Assembly (NCBI GenBank): GCA_023374025.1
Contig: SIJG01000030.1
Location: forward strand, 291,178 to 355,177
DNA: 64,000 bases
DNA from: Heterodera schachtii
Taxonomy: Eukaryota; Nematoda; Chromadorea; Rhabditida; Heteroderidae
Reading direction: 5' to 3'
Part shown: positions 40,978 to 50,879 of the stretch, piece after piece
How the letters are laid out: each line of letters opens with the position of its first letter
Numbering within the stretch: the stretch's first letter is position 1
Notes under the pieces: generated by a model
The model's database searches: none
Told to the model about the DNA's origin: nothing
What the model saw: only the letters and a program-made list of their open reading frames with translations
Made by a program: the position numbers and the translations under genes

Positions 40978-41078
40978 GGTTTAATTACCCAAGTTTGAGG
41001 TACTTGGCGTATCCTGCCCATAATATCTGTGGCATGGAATAAATTTTGGAACTGCGCTGCCTAACGGCGGTGCTTAAA
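40978..41078 (+). ncRNA. sls-1: SL1 RNA gene, copy 13
   Basis: Exact SL1 exon, canonical Sm site and hairpin. A single upstream change gives ATTGTCCCCC. Confidence 0.92.
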
Positions 41079-41590
41079 GTGCATTAAAAATGATGAAAGG
41101 ATTATCAATTTTTATTTTGTTAAATTCCTAAATGAATTCGAGACCCAAAAATTTGTTCATAATTCATGTGGTAAAAAATGCATTAAAAATAAATAAAAAT
41201 TCCTTGAATTTGCTTCTGAATTTTTTAATTTTAAATAGAAAATTTCTTTTTCGAAAATTTTACACTAACAAGAGGCGAAGAAATTCAATGAAATTTTTAT
41301 TAGGATTTTGATTTAAAATGTTGAGAGGTTTAACAAATTTGTACACTGAATGTTGGATCGTCAGCAGCAATGAGAAATGACTAACAGAAAAAGAGGAGAA
41401 AAGGGCTTTGGCTTTGGAAAATAGCTTATAATAAAAGAGAGACGAGCAGACGATGAGTGAGAGAAAAATAGTGGTAAAAATGCTCAACTGCTGCATTGGC
41501 AGAGTCAGAGAGGGGTCACAAAGTGTTCGCACAGCATCGAATATGTCCTTAATTTTAGGCGTCATTCTCCCCCACTGCACCTCTTTCTTC

Positions 41591-41691
41591 GGTTTAATTA
41601 CCCAAGTTTGAGGTACTTGGCGTATCCTGCCCATAATATCTGTGGCATGGAATAAATTTTGGAACTGCGCTGCCTAACGGCGGTGCTTAAA
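41591..41691 (+). ncRNA. sls-1: SL1 RNA gene, copy 14
   Basis: Exact SL1 exon, canonical Sm site and hairpin. Confidence 0.92.
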
Positions 41692-42203
41692 GTGCATTAA
41701 AAATGATGAAAGGATTATCAATTTTTATTTTGTTAAATTCCTAAATGAATTCGAGACCCAAAAATTTGTTCATAATTCATGTGGTAAAAAATGCATTAAA
41801 AATAAATAAAAATTCCTTGAATTTGCTTCTGAATTTTTTAATTTTAAATAGAAAATTTCTTTTTCGAAAATTTTACACTAACAAGAGGCGAAGAAATTCA
41901 ATGAAATTTTTATTAGGATTTTGATTTAAAATGTTGAGAGGTTTAACAAATTTGTACACTGAATGTTGGATCGTCAGCAGCAATGAGAAATGACTAACAG
42001 AAAAAGAGGAGAAAAGGGCTTTGGCTTTGGAGAATAGCTTATAATAAAAGAGAGACGAGCAGACGATGAGTGAGAGAAAAATAGTGGTAAAAATGCTCAA
42101 CTGCTGCATTGGCAGAGTCAGAGAGGGGTCACAAAGTGTTCGCACAGCATCGAATATGTCCTTAATTTTAGGCGTCATTCTCCCCCACTGCACCTCTTTC
42201 TTC

Positions 42204-42304
42204 GGTTTAATTACCCAAGTTTGAGGTACTTGGCGTATCCTGCCCATAATATCTGTGGCATGGAATAAATTTTGGAACTGCGCTGCCTAACGGCGGTGCT
42301 TAAA
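42204..42304 (+). ncRNA. sls-1: SL1 RNA gene, copy 15
   Basis: Exact SL1 exon, canonical Sm site and hairpin. The spacer after it switches to the second type (ATGATCAAATGATT). Confidence 0.92.
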
Positions 42305-42816
42305 GTGCATTAAAAATGATCAAATGATTATCAATTTTTATTTTGTTTAATTCCAAAATGAATTCGAAACGCAAAAATTTATTCATAATTCATGTGGTAA
42401 AAAATGCATTAAAAATAAATAAAAATTCCTTGAATTTGCTTATGAATTTTTTAATTTTAAATAGAAAATTTCTTTTTCGAAAATTTTACACTAACAAGAG
42501 GCGAAGAAATTCAATGAAATTTTTATTAGGATTTTGATTTAAAATGTTGTGAGGATTAACACATTTGTACACTGAATGTTGGATCGTCAGCAGCAATGAG
42601 AAATGACTAACAGAAAAAGGGGAGAAAAGGGCGTTGGCTTTGGAAAATAGCTTATGATAAAGGAGAGACGAGCAGACGATGAGTGAGAGAAAAATAGTGG
42701 TAAAAATGGTCAACTGCTGCATTGGCAGAGTCAGAGAGGGGTCACAAAGTGTTCGCACAGCATCGAATATTTCCTTCATTTTTGGCGTCATTCTCCCCCA
42801 CTGCACCTCTTTCTTC

Positions 42817-42917
42817 GGTTTAATTACCCAAGTTTGAGGTACTTGGCGTATCCTGCCCATAATATCTGTGGCATGGAATAAATTTTGGAACTGCGCTGCC
42901 TAACGGCGGTGCTTAAA
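42817..42917 (+). ncRNA. sls-1: SL1 RNA gene, copy 16 (variant upstream region)
   Basis: Exact SL1 RNA. Upstream TTTCCTTCATTTTTGGCG marks the second unit type, as in copy 8. Confidence 0.92.
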
Positions 42918-43429
42918 GTGCATTAAAAATGATGAAAGGATTATCAATTTTTATTTTGTTAAATTCCAAAATGAATTCGAGACCCAAAAATTTGTTCATA
43001 ATTCATGTGGTAAAAAATGCATTAAAAATAAATAAAAATTCCTTGAATTTGCTTCTGAATTTTTTAATTTTAAATAGAAAATTTCTTTTTCGAAAATTTT
43101 ACACTAACAAGAGGCGAAGAAATTCAATGAAATTTTTATTAGGATTTTGATTTAAAATGTTGAGAGGTTTAACAAATTTGTACACTGAATGTTGGATCGT
43201 CAGCAGCAATGAGAAATGACTAACAGAAAAAGAGGAGAAAAGGGCTTTGGCTTTGGAAAATAGCTTATAATAAAAGAGAGACGAGCAGACGATGAGTGAG
43301 AGAAAAATAGTGGTAAAAATGCTCAACTGCTGCATTGGCAGAGTCAGAGAGGGGTCACAAAGTGTTCGCACAGCATCGAATATGTCCTTAATTTTAGGCG
43401 TCATTCTCCCCCACTGCACCTCTTTCTTC

Positions 43430-43530
43430 GGTTTAATTACCCAAGTTTGAGGTACTTGGCGTATCCTGCCCATAATATCTGTGGCATGGAATAAATTTTG
43501 GAACTGCGCTGCCTAACGGCGGTGCTTAAA
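43430..43530 (+). ncRNA. sls-1: SL1 RNA gene, copy 17
   Basis: Exact SL1 exon, canonical Sm site and hairpin. Confidence 0.92.
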
Positions 43531-44042
43531 GTGCATTAAAAATGATGAAAGGATTATCAATTTTTATTTTGTTAAATTCCTAAATGAATTCGAGACCCAA
43601 AAATTTGTTCATAATTCATGTGGTAAAAAATGCATTAAAAATAAATAAAAATTCCTTGAATTTGCTTCTGAATTTTTTAATTTTAAATAGAAAATTTCTT
43701 TTTCGAAAATTTTACACTAACAAGAGGCGAAGAAATTCAATGAAATTTTTATTAGGATTTTGATTTAAAATGTTGAGAGGTTTAACAAATTTGTACACTG
43801 AATGTTGGATCGTCAGCAGCAATGAGAAATGACTAACAGAAAAAGAGGAGAAAAGGGCTTTGGCTTTGGAAAATAGCTTATAATAAAAGAGAGACGAGCA
43901 GACGATGAGTGAGAGAAAAATAGTGGTAAAAATGCTCAACTGCTGCATTGGCAGAGTCAGAGAGGGGTCACAAAGTGTTCGCACAGCATCGAATATGTCC
44001 TTAATTTTAGGCGTCATTCTCCCCCACTGCACCTCTTTCTTC

Positions 44043-44143
44043 GGTTTAATTACCCAAGTTTGAGGTACTTGGCGTATCCTGCCCATAATATCTGTGGCAT
44101 GGAATAAATTTTGGAACTGCGCTGCCTAACGGCGGTGCTTAAA
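44043..44143 (+). ncRNA. sls-1: SL1 RNA gene, copy 18
   Basis: Exact SL1 exon, canonical Sm site and hairpin. Confidence 0.92.
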
Positions 44144-44656
44144 GTGCATTAAAAATGATGAAAGGATTATCAATTTTTATTTTGTTAAATTCCTAAATGA
44201 ATTCGAGACCCAAAAATTTGTTCATAATTCATGTGGTAAAAAATGCATTAAAAATAAATAAAAATTCCTTGAATTTGCTTCTGAATTTTTTAATTTTAAA
44301 TAGAAAATTTCTTTTTCGAAAATTTTACACTAACAAGAGGCGAAGAAATTCAATGAAATTTTTATTAGGATTTTGATTTAAAATGTTGAGAGGTTTAACA
44401 AATTTGTACACTGAATGTTGGATCGTCAGCAGCAATGAGAAATGACTAACAGAAAAAGGGGAGAAAAGGGCGTTGGCTTTGGAAAATAGCTTATAATAAA
44501 GGAGAGACGAGCAGACGATGAGTGAGAGAAAAATAGTGGTAAAAATGGCTCAACTGCTGCATTGGCAGAGTCAGAGAGGGGTCACAAAGTGTTCGCACAG
44601 CATCGAATATTTCCTTCATTTTAGGCGTCATTCTCCCCCACTGCACCTCTTTCTTC

Positions 44657-44757
44657 GGTTTAATTACCCAAGTTTGAGGTACTTGGCGTATCCTGCCCAT
44701 AATATCTGTGGCATGGAATAAATTTTGGAACTGCGCTGCCTAACGGCGGTGCTTAAA
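44657..44757 (+). ncRNA. sls-1: SL1 RNA gene, copy 19, end of array
   Basis: Exact SL1 RNA. The upstream region is a mosaic (TTTCCTTCATTTTAGGCG) of the two spacer types. The unit breaks off about 40 bp after the RNA. Confidence 0.92.
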
Positions 44758-44804
44758 ATCCATAAAAAATGATGAAATACTTATCAATTATTTGGAAAAG
44801 GGGG

Positions 44805-44835
44805 TCCGGCGGTGCGCCGATAGGCGCCGCTGGGG
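44805..44835. repeat. GC-rich hairpin motif at the SL1 array edge
   Basis: GGCGGTGCG, CCGATA, GGCGCCGC: a variant of the hairpin motif found inside the hAT-like elements, preceded by GGGGGTCC. It may be a remnant of such an element at the array boundary. Confidence 0.55.
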
Positions 44836-44954
44836 TAAATTTTAAAAATTTGTTTTAAAAAATGATAAAATATGCTTAATTTAAAAATGTATGAGGAATC
44901 ATATTTTGTCGATAGGAAATCAATGAGTATAAAAAGAAAATTAAAATATTTTAA

Positions 44955-45025
44955 TTTCTGTGAGGGACCGAACCATGATGAAAGAAGTCGAAAATCAAGA
45001 AGATTAGCCACTAGGCCATTTGTAC
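44955..45025 (-). other. tRNA-like Pol III promoter boxes, SINE or tRNA fragment
   Basis: On the minus strand TGGCCTAGTGG (45008-45018) fits the A box and GGTTCGGTCCC (44964-44974) is close to the B box, 34 bp apart. A convincing cloverleaf with anticodon stem is not evident. A tRNA-derived SINE head or a decayed tRNA is likely. Confidence 0.35.
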
Positions 45026-45129
45026 AACTGACAGAGTTACTTTTAAAGAATATATTAATTTTCTTAAATTTTTTCACTTAATTCCAATTTTACCACTAAT
45101 TTTTCACTCAGACCTCCATTCTTTCCGGT

Positions 45130-45245
45130 GCTTATTTTTCGCAGTTCCCGTTTGCCCTACCGGGACCGGCAAATAGAGTTTGAAAATCTGGGACCGAGAC
45201 TTTGGAGGACCGGGAATTCCCGCCTCGGTCCCGGTCTCGACACCA
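45130..45245. repeat. GC-rich GGGACCGG-type short repeat
   Basis: Repeated GGGACCGAGA, GGACCGGGAATTCCCG and TCGGTCCCGGTCTC on both strands. The composition is like the 119-bp element at 53181. No target duplication found. Confidence 0.4.
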
Positions 45246-45587
45246 AATAATTCCATGTTAATAAAAAATTGGAATAAATCTCAAAATTTGTAAATTAAGC
45301 GAATTTCAAATTTTTGGAAATATTTTGTTCGCTTCGAAATGCCAAAACTTCAAAATCGTAATTGGCTTTAATTTGCCAATGGATCATCAATTCCCTGGAG
45401 GAATTCACACAATGAAAAACAATAAAAAATTTTGCTCTTTTCAAAGTTTAAATCCATTTTTTGGTAGTTTTTCGTGCATTTTTAAGTTTATTTAAGCAAA
45501 TATTGAATATTGAATATATACACATTTTTGGGGTTTAAAACTTATATTTTGGCCGTTTTTAGTCAATATTCTTTTAAATTTTACAAC

Positions 45588-45740
45588 GCTCGGGGTCCCC
45601 GTCTCCCCGACTATGTGTCGGGGGGACGGGGGGCAAAATGTCGGGTGCCGGGGACCGACGCGGCGAGACATGTCGGGGGTCGGGTCGGGGAATAGGCCCA
45701 AAAATGTCGGGGGCCGGAAGGCTCGGGGTCGGGGAGCAAC
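45588..45740. repeat. GC-rich TCGGGG-type short repeat
   Basis: Runs of GTCGGGGACGGGG and GGGTCGGGTCGGGG end in GGGGAGCAACCCT, whose inverse AGGGTTGCTCCCC looks like a hAT-type terminus. A matching left end is not seen. Confidence 0.4.
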
Positions 45741-45749
45741 CCTAATTTA

Positions 45750-46275
45750 GGTGCTAGGTCGTTCCACAAAAAAGCTCAGTGTGGGCGTTCCACAAAAAAA
45801 GCTCAGTGTGGGCGATCCACAAAAAAGCTCAGTGGTCGATAAAATTAAATAAATAAATTTAATTATTCAATTCACTAAACACGGTGCCGTCCGGTTAACA
45901 CTAATGTACGGCGGACGCAAGTCATTTTCAAATTTTTTAATTTTTCAATTTTTCACATCACTTCTCGCCAATTTTCTCCATTTGTAGTAGACATAGCCTG
46001 ACGCCATTGATACCGTTTTGTAGAGCTCATCGAGCTGTACAAAAAAGCCGCTGGTACCGGCACGCTTAGTTTGGGTTAGCCATCGACAGGACCGGGGGCG
46101 AGGCTGAGAGTCCTCCGGCAGATGTGCCCGATCCATGACGGGCTCCAAGTGAATGGATCAAAACCGGACCCGGCCTGGGAGATAGTGCGATAGGCTTCCG
46201 GAAAATGAACAATCAATCACTGAGTTTTTTTTGTGGAACGCCCACACTGAGCTTTTTGTGGAACGACTCACCACG
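45750..46275. mobile_element. 526-bp MULE-like element with tandem-unit TIRs and 9-bp target duplication
   Basis: The target duplication CCTAATTTA occurs at 45741-45749 and 46276-46284. The left end has three tandem units of about 26 bp starting CCACAAAAAAGCTCAG. The right end has two inverse units. A 9-bp duplication suits Mutator-like elements. A minus-strand frame inside (45945-46148) resembles nothing known, and the element is probably non-autonomous. Confidence 0.8.
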
Positions 46276-46559
46276 CCTAATTTAAACTATTAAATTGTAA
46301 AGAATGCTTTTATTACATTAATTGCTGAAATATTATTTATTATTTGTATTAGACATGGCTCGGGGCGACCTTTGGCCATCATTAACCAAATTGTTATGTA
46401 ATTATGCCCGGTCAGCAGAAATGTGTCGCTGTTCTTGACGAGTCCAAATCATTCAATTCCCTCCCCTCCTTCAATTTCTGTCGTTATCTTTTTAAAATTA
46501 TTATTTTTTTCTTTTTTTGGTGAGGGTTTTATGAATTTTTATGTTTTTATTATCTGGGA

Positions 46560-47765
46560 ATGTCTTTTACCGATGAAACAAATTCTGTTTATGAGTTTCG
46601 CATCCGCGAGGCTTGCACAGACAATTCGGAAGATGCTTCTAATGATGCCATTATTCTCAGTGCCCTTATCCAGGTGGTTTTGGCACTTTGGTTGGCATGG
46701 CATTCTCCAAAAATTTAACACCAAAAAATTGAAGGAATTGGCTGATTTTCACAAAAAGCCGGATGAGCCAAAGGTGGGAGCTGATCAACTCCAACAGTAC
46801 CTGAAAAATGGAGCAGCAAAAGCACTGATCGCAACTGCAAAGACAAAAGGGGCACGAAATTTGGATAACCGCGAAAAATTGGCGGCGGAGACAGTGGCGG
46901 CATATGCCATTTATTATGAAGGCCCTTCCATCGAATTTGGGAAGGTCAGACGCAATTCAGAATTTCTTTGCCCTGAAAATATGTTGGGAAAATTCTTTCT
47001 GAAAAGTCAAAAATTGCCAAAAAAGTATCAAAGAATAAAGTTATGGTTAGGGCTCGGATTTTTAAGGGCGAAAAAGTCCAAAATGCTGAAAATAAGGTCT
47101 AAAAAGTTCCAAATTTTCTTAATTTTTTGCGCAATTTGATATTTTTGAAAAAATTTTTCGGTTTTAATTTTAAATTTACAAAAATTTTCCATTGTCTTTT
47201 CGGTTTTTTTTTTTGTGAAAATGCCAAAATATGGATGTAAAATATGGACAAAAACCTGAAATATGGAAAAAAACAAGCTAAAAATTATTTACTTGGTTTT
47301 TAGGCCAAAATAAGTGTGAAAAAAAATGGAAATCCATACAAATCTGGGCCCAATTATAAATCCGGTGGTGGTAAATCAATGATCAGTCTTAATTGAAAAT
47401 GGCTCCAAATGGACAGGTGTTTTTTCTCAATGATTTGTACATTCGGCCACCTTTTCGTCGACAAAAGTTTGGCTCAAAATTGATGCAAACATTCATTAAA
47501 GTGTGTTTTTTTTGTTAATTTTGATTAATTAATATATTAAAATTTGCTTTTGTCTCAGATTTCGCGCGAGTTGCGCTGCGATTCGCTCATTTGGACTGTG
47601 CGTTCATTTAACATTAGCGCAATTCGCTTTTATGAATCAATTGGGGCCAAAGAATTGACGGCACAAAGTGCGGACGGACGGTCAAAAATGAAATGTTGGG
47701 CAATGAAATCGGATCAATTTGATGGAATTACCAACAAATTAAAAGGTAATTGGGAGGGCTCCTGA
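46560..47765 (+). CDS. GNAT acetyltransferase, diamine/polyamine (SSAT-like)
   Basis: A clean host gene with four exons (46560-46673, 46735-46944, 47417-47500, 47559-47765), all introns in phase 0 with GT/AG ends, coding for 204 residues. The start MSFTDETNSVYEFRIREA precedes a typical GNAT order: ELADFHKKPDEPKV, VAAYAIYYEGPS, then the acetyl-CoA-binding segment LNDLYIRPPFRRQKFGSKLM (R/Q-x-x-G/S loop) and the C-terminal SFNISAIRFYESIGA. The pattern is closest to the SAT1/SSAT2-type diamine or thialysine acetyltransferases, which transfer acetyl from acetyl-CoA to an amino group in the cytosol. The exact substrate cannot be told from sequence alone. The third intron boundary and stop are well supported. 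Confidence 0.8.
47150..47370. repeat. Dispersed repeat inside the second GNAT intron
   Basis: Contains GAAAATGCCAAAATATGGAT and AATCCATACAAATC(T)GGGCCCAA; the inverse of a related sequence lies at about 62890-63030. It is a short interspersed element of unknown class. Confidence 0.5.
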
Positions 47766-47814
47766 AAAATGCGTCAGTGAAAATTTTCATGTCATCAAAA
47801 CATGTTATTTCGGC

Positions 47815-48018
47815 CAATTCCGAACGCCGGACCCGAACAAAAAGTCGAAAGCCCAAATTGTTGAATTTAGCATTTTTGGTTGAAAAACGGCATAAATGAT
47901 CTCTTATTGAAGGATTGAAATTTGTTTCATTGAATTTAAACCGGTTTTGAACCAAAAATAGTAATGCCGAAAATTTAGGCTTTCGACTTTTGTTCGAGTC
48001 CGGGGTTTCAGAACGATG
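47815..48018. repeat. Inverted-repeat (MITE-like) sequence
   Basis: CCGAACGCCGGACCCGAACA and AAAGTCGAAAGCC on the left are matched by GGCTTTCGACTTTTGTTCGA and GTCCGGGGTTTC on the right. No coding content. Confidence 0.5.
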
Positions 48019-48119
48019 TACTACTTTTGTATTACAATGTTAATCCTGCAGAACTTTATTTTCAAAATATTTGTAACTGACGTATTTTCGGTCAAGATTG
48101 GAAGTCTTAAGTACATTCA

Positions 48120-49630
48120 AATTTGATTTTTTCTTTTTTTTCAATTAAAAATTGCTCAGATTGTTTGTCGGACATCGAATTTAATGTGCTAAACGATGTG
48201 CAACTAAAAGAACAAACTGATCAATTAGCGGAGGTGAAAGAAACTTTGAATAAAATCACATTATTAACCGAGAACAGCAACATTAGAAAGGCCGTTTTTT
48301 GCCAAAACCCAATTAAAAAATGAATAATTTAAAAGATTGGATCGGGACATGCCGATAGCGAGCCCGGGAAAATTCAATAAGATTTGTTAATATCTTTTGA
48401 CGCAGCAAACTTTTTTAAAATTATATAAATTCTTGAAATAACGCAAAAAACTTAATCTTTCATAAATGGTTAATTTTTAAAATTAAATAGACAAATTTCC
48501 GCTGTTAAAGGATATCTTTGTTATATGTAAAGGACGCTTCAATTTTCAAAGATGAAAGCCGAAAAAGGACGTTCTTAGATACAATGGATGGATGGGGGGC
48601 GGGAGTTCGAGAATTTCGATTCTCGACTCGGGAAATTTCTCGGGTTTTTTGCATCGCAGTCTCGGGTTTTTAGTCTCGGAAACCGAGAAATTTTTACATT
48701 GTTAAGGATGACTCTTGGGCTTTTTGGGACTCGGTTCTCGTAAACTCACATTAACTGTTTCTCTCATAATTTCTTTTTTAGCAATGGTTTCAAATGGACG
48801 AAAAAACACCGATAAATTCCGTCGAAAAGTGCCATTTTTCGAACGCACTTCGAACACACAAATTTGAGGCTATTCAGGCACAAAATGTGATTATCGATCA
48901 TTCCTTAGAATGCCATTTTTTCTCCGCTTTATCTTCAGTGCTCCGATTGCGCTGTGCTCGGTTTGGCACTTTTCCATCGTTGCGCTTTTGCCACTTGGAG
49001 TGGCACTTTCCTTTCCGTCGATTGCCTCAAAGTCCGTTTGGATTGTCGCCGCCGGGGCATTGGGCGGACACTGGCCGTGGAAATGATCAGAGTAATTTGA
49101 AAGAGGAAAGGGCAATTAAATCAATGATGAGGATAATAATGTTTTAAATTTTCTAAGTTTTGGCATGCCGTTTTTAATTTAATTCTTTTCAGATCGCCGC
49201 CAAATCGGCTTCTCCGCTGATCGGATGGGTTGCCAAAGAAGACGCAGCCACGGATGCCTTCTTCCAATCAGTTTTTAACACTAAAAAATTTTTACTTTTA
49301 AATTAAATTTAGATTGGTGCGATCAATTTGAGCGACAAAGAAAGCTTTTCATTGTTTATTCTTAATGGAAGTGAAGAGTCGCAAAAGAAACTAATTAATT
49401 AATATAAGGAATTAATTAATTAATTCATTGCTTTTTTCAAAATTTTCATTTGATTTCAATTAAATAATTTTAAGTTAACTTAAAAATTCGGATCATAAAA
49501 TACTGAATGTTTCCTAATTTGGTGCCACCTTTCTGTTCCGTTTTTCATTAGCCGCCCGACGAGAAAGAGCGGCTTAACAGTGCCTTTGTCCGACGATGTT
49601 TACTGCATCGGCTTTTCCTTCGAATTTTAG
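48120..49630 (+). other. Candidate exons on the plus strand, unidentified
   Basis: Coding-like patches occur at about 48150-48323 (LNDVQLKEQTDQLAEVKETL, coiled-coil-like), 48910-49085 (hydrophobic: FSAPIALCSVWHFSIVALLP), 49195-49290 (IAAKSASPLIGWVAKEDAAT after a TTTTCAG acceptor) and 49316-49402 (IGAINLSDKESFSLFILNGS). They could belong to one multi-exon gene, perhaps with membrane segments, but joints do not resolve. A GC-rich TCTCGGG repeat lies at 48600-48700. Confidence 0.25.
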
Positions 49631-49639
49631 CTTAAACGA

Positions 49640-50310
49640 AAATAATTTTTAAAATAGTAAGAAAATAATTAGGCCCGGAATCGGGCGCTGATTGGGCGCC
49701 GGTACGTTTGGCGCCATGGGAAATTTTCGATTTTAAAAGCAACCTTGACATATTTGACTGTTGATTTCTAAAAATATGCCTTGAGTCCACCCAATAACCT
49801 AAGGAATAATTAATAGCTTAATTTGCAAATGAATCATTCATCTTTTTTCTATTGTACCGGACCGGTTTTGGCATTTATATTTCATGAATAAACATTTCAT
49901 TTGTGGATGATTGCGGCTTATTCATTTATTTAATTTTAAACAGGACCACATAAAAAAATATTTTAATGAAATTATCGATAAATGCCGAAATAAAAAGGAA
50001 ATTAAATTTTTATTAATAAAAATTTATAATTAAATGAAAAGTATTTCATTCAAATTGCTGTTGGTGCTCACCCAAAATGCAATTATTGCCACCATAAAGC
50101 GCAATTTGGGCCATTCGTTCACCAACTCAAATTTCACAATTAGTGCCGTTGACACATTCAACAAAATTTGAATATGGTAAATGCCCCAAATCGGCTGTAC
50201 ATCAGAATTGGGTAAAATAAAAACCAAAATGTAAATTGTGCCATTGTCAAAAAAGGAGAATTCAGTGCCATTTAGGACGAGTTGAGGTCAAAGAACGGGA
50301 GAATGGCCAT
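49640..50310 (-). other. Mostly non-coding; one possible hydrophobic exon
   Basis: A minus-strand frame at 50030-50227 (LLNVSTALIVKFELVNEWPK, then RFMVAIIAFWVSTNSN) looks like a membrane-protein exon but has no partner exons nearby. Otherwise AT-rich with nothing recognised. Confidence 0.25.
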
Positions 50311-50324
50311 AAAAACGTCATTAC

Positions 50325-50874
50325 TAGGGCTTCGATTTTTAGGTTTTTACATATTTTTTTACTGCGCTCCCTATGGTCTAAAACGTACGAAAAACATGTT
50401 TTTTTGGGGGGGTTGTTAAGCTACTTTTTGAGTTATTAGTACCTATTTTCTAGGGTTTTATTTTTAGCACCTAAAAAACCTAAAAAAAATTAAAAACTTT
50501 TTTTCACCTATTTTGGCGTTTTGCCCGAAATTTGTTAACAAAAATGCAATAAAAGAAAAAATACACCCCTATTAATCGTCCCAAATTTTTTTTAAAAATA
50601 TACCCCTAAGAATCGAACCGAAATTTTTCAAAAATATACCCCTGAGAAATGAAAAATTTCTCAAAAATTCATCTCCAAAATTTATTTGTTTATTTTCTTG
50701 ACGAGAATTTTTGATTTTGAAAGTTCTGTGCCTCATTATTGATATGGCATAATATTTTTGCTTTTTGAAGAAAATTTTCGATTTTACACCACTAAATTTG
50801 GAACTTTTTGGCACCTATTTCCCATTTTTAGCACCTATTTTGGCAGTTTTTAGCACCTAAAAATCGAAGCCCTA
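50325..50874. mobile_element. 550-bp hAT-like MITE
   Basis: Termini TAGGGCTTCGATTTTTAGG and its inverse are flanked by GTCATTAC and GTCATTTT, an imperfect 8-bp duplication (six of eight match). The interior has repeated TTTTTAGCACCTA and ACCCCTAAGAATCG words. No coding capacity. Confidence 0.65.
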
Positions 50875-50879
50875 GTCAT

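Larger units (their letters stand above)
39057..44795 (+). repeat. SL1 RNA gene tandem array, right part
   Basis: Continuation of the array, with 612-614 bp spacing and ten complete SL1 RNA genes. Homology to the unit fades near 44795, shortly after the last SL1 gene. Two spacer types alternate irregularly. Confidence 0.93.

Noticed and set aside
11235..44700. Repeated minus-strand frames of up to 124 codons starting MGRIRQVPQTWV, one in nearly every 613-bp unit
   Set aside because: They run antisense to the SL1 RNA gene: QTWVIKP is the inverse of the SL1 exon. They stay open because the array is homogenised, not because of protein selection; several units have the frame broken.
46423..47139. 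238-codon single frame over the GNAT gene
   Set aside because: It reads through the first intron and into the second. The four-exon model with phase-0 borders gives the complete GNAT order instead.
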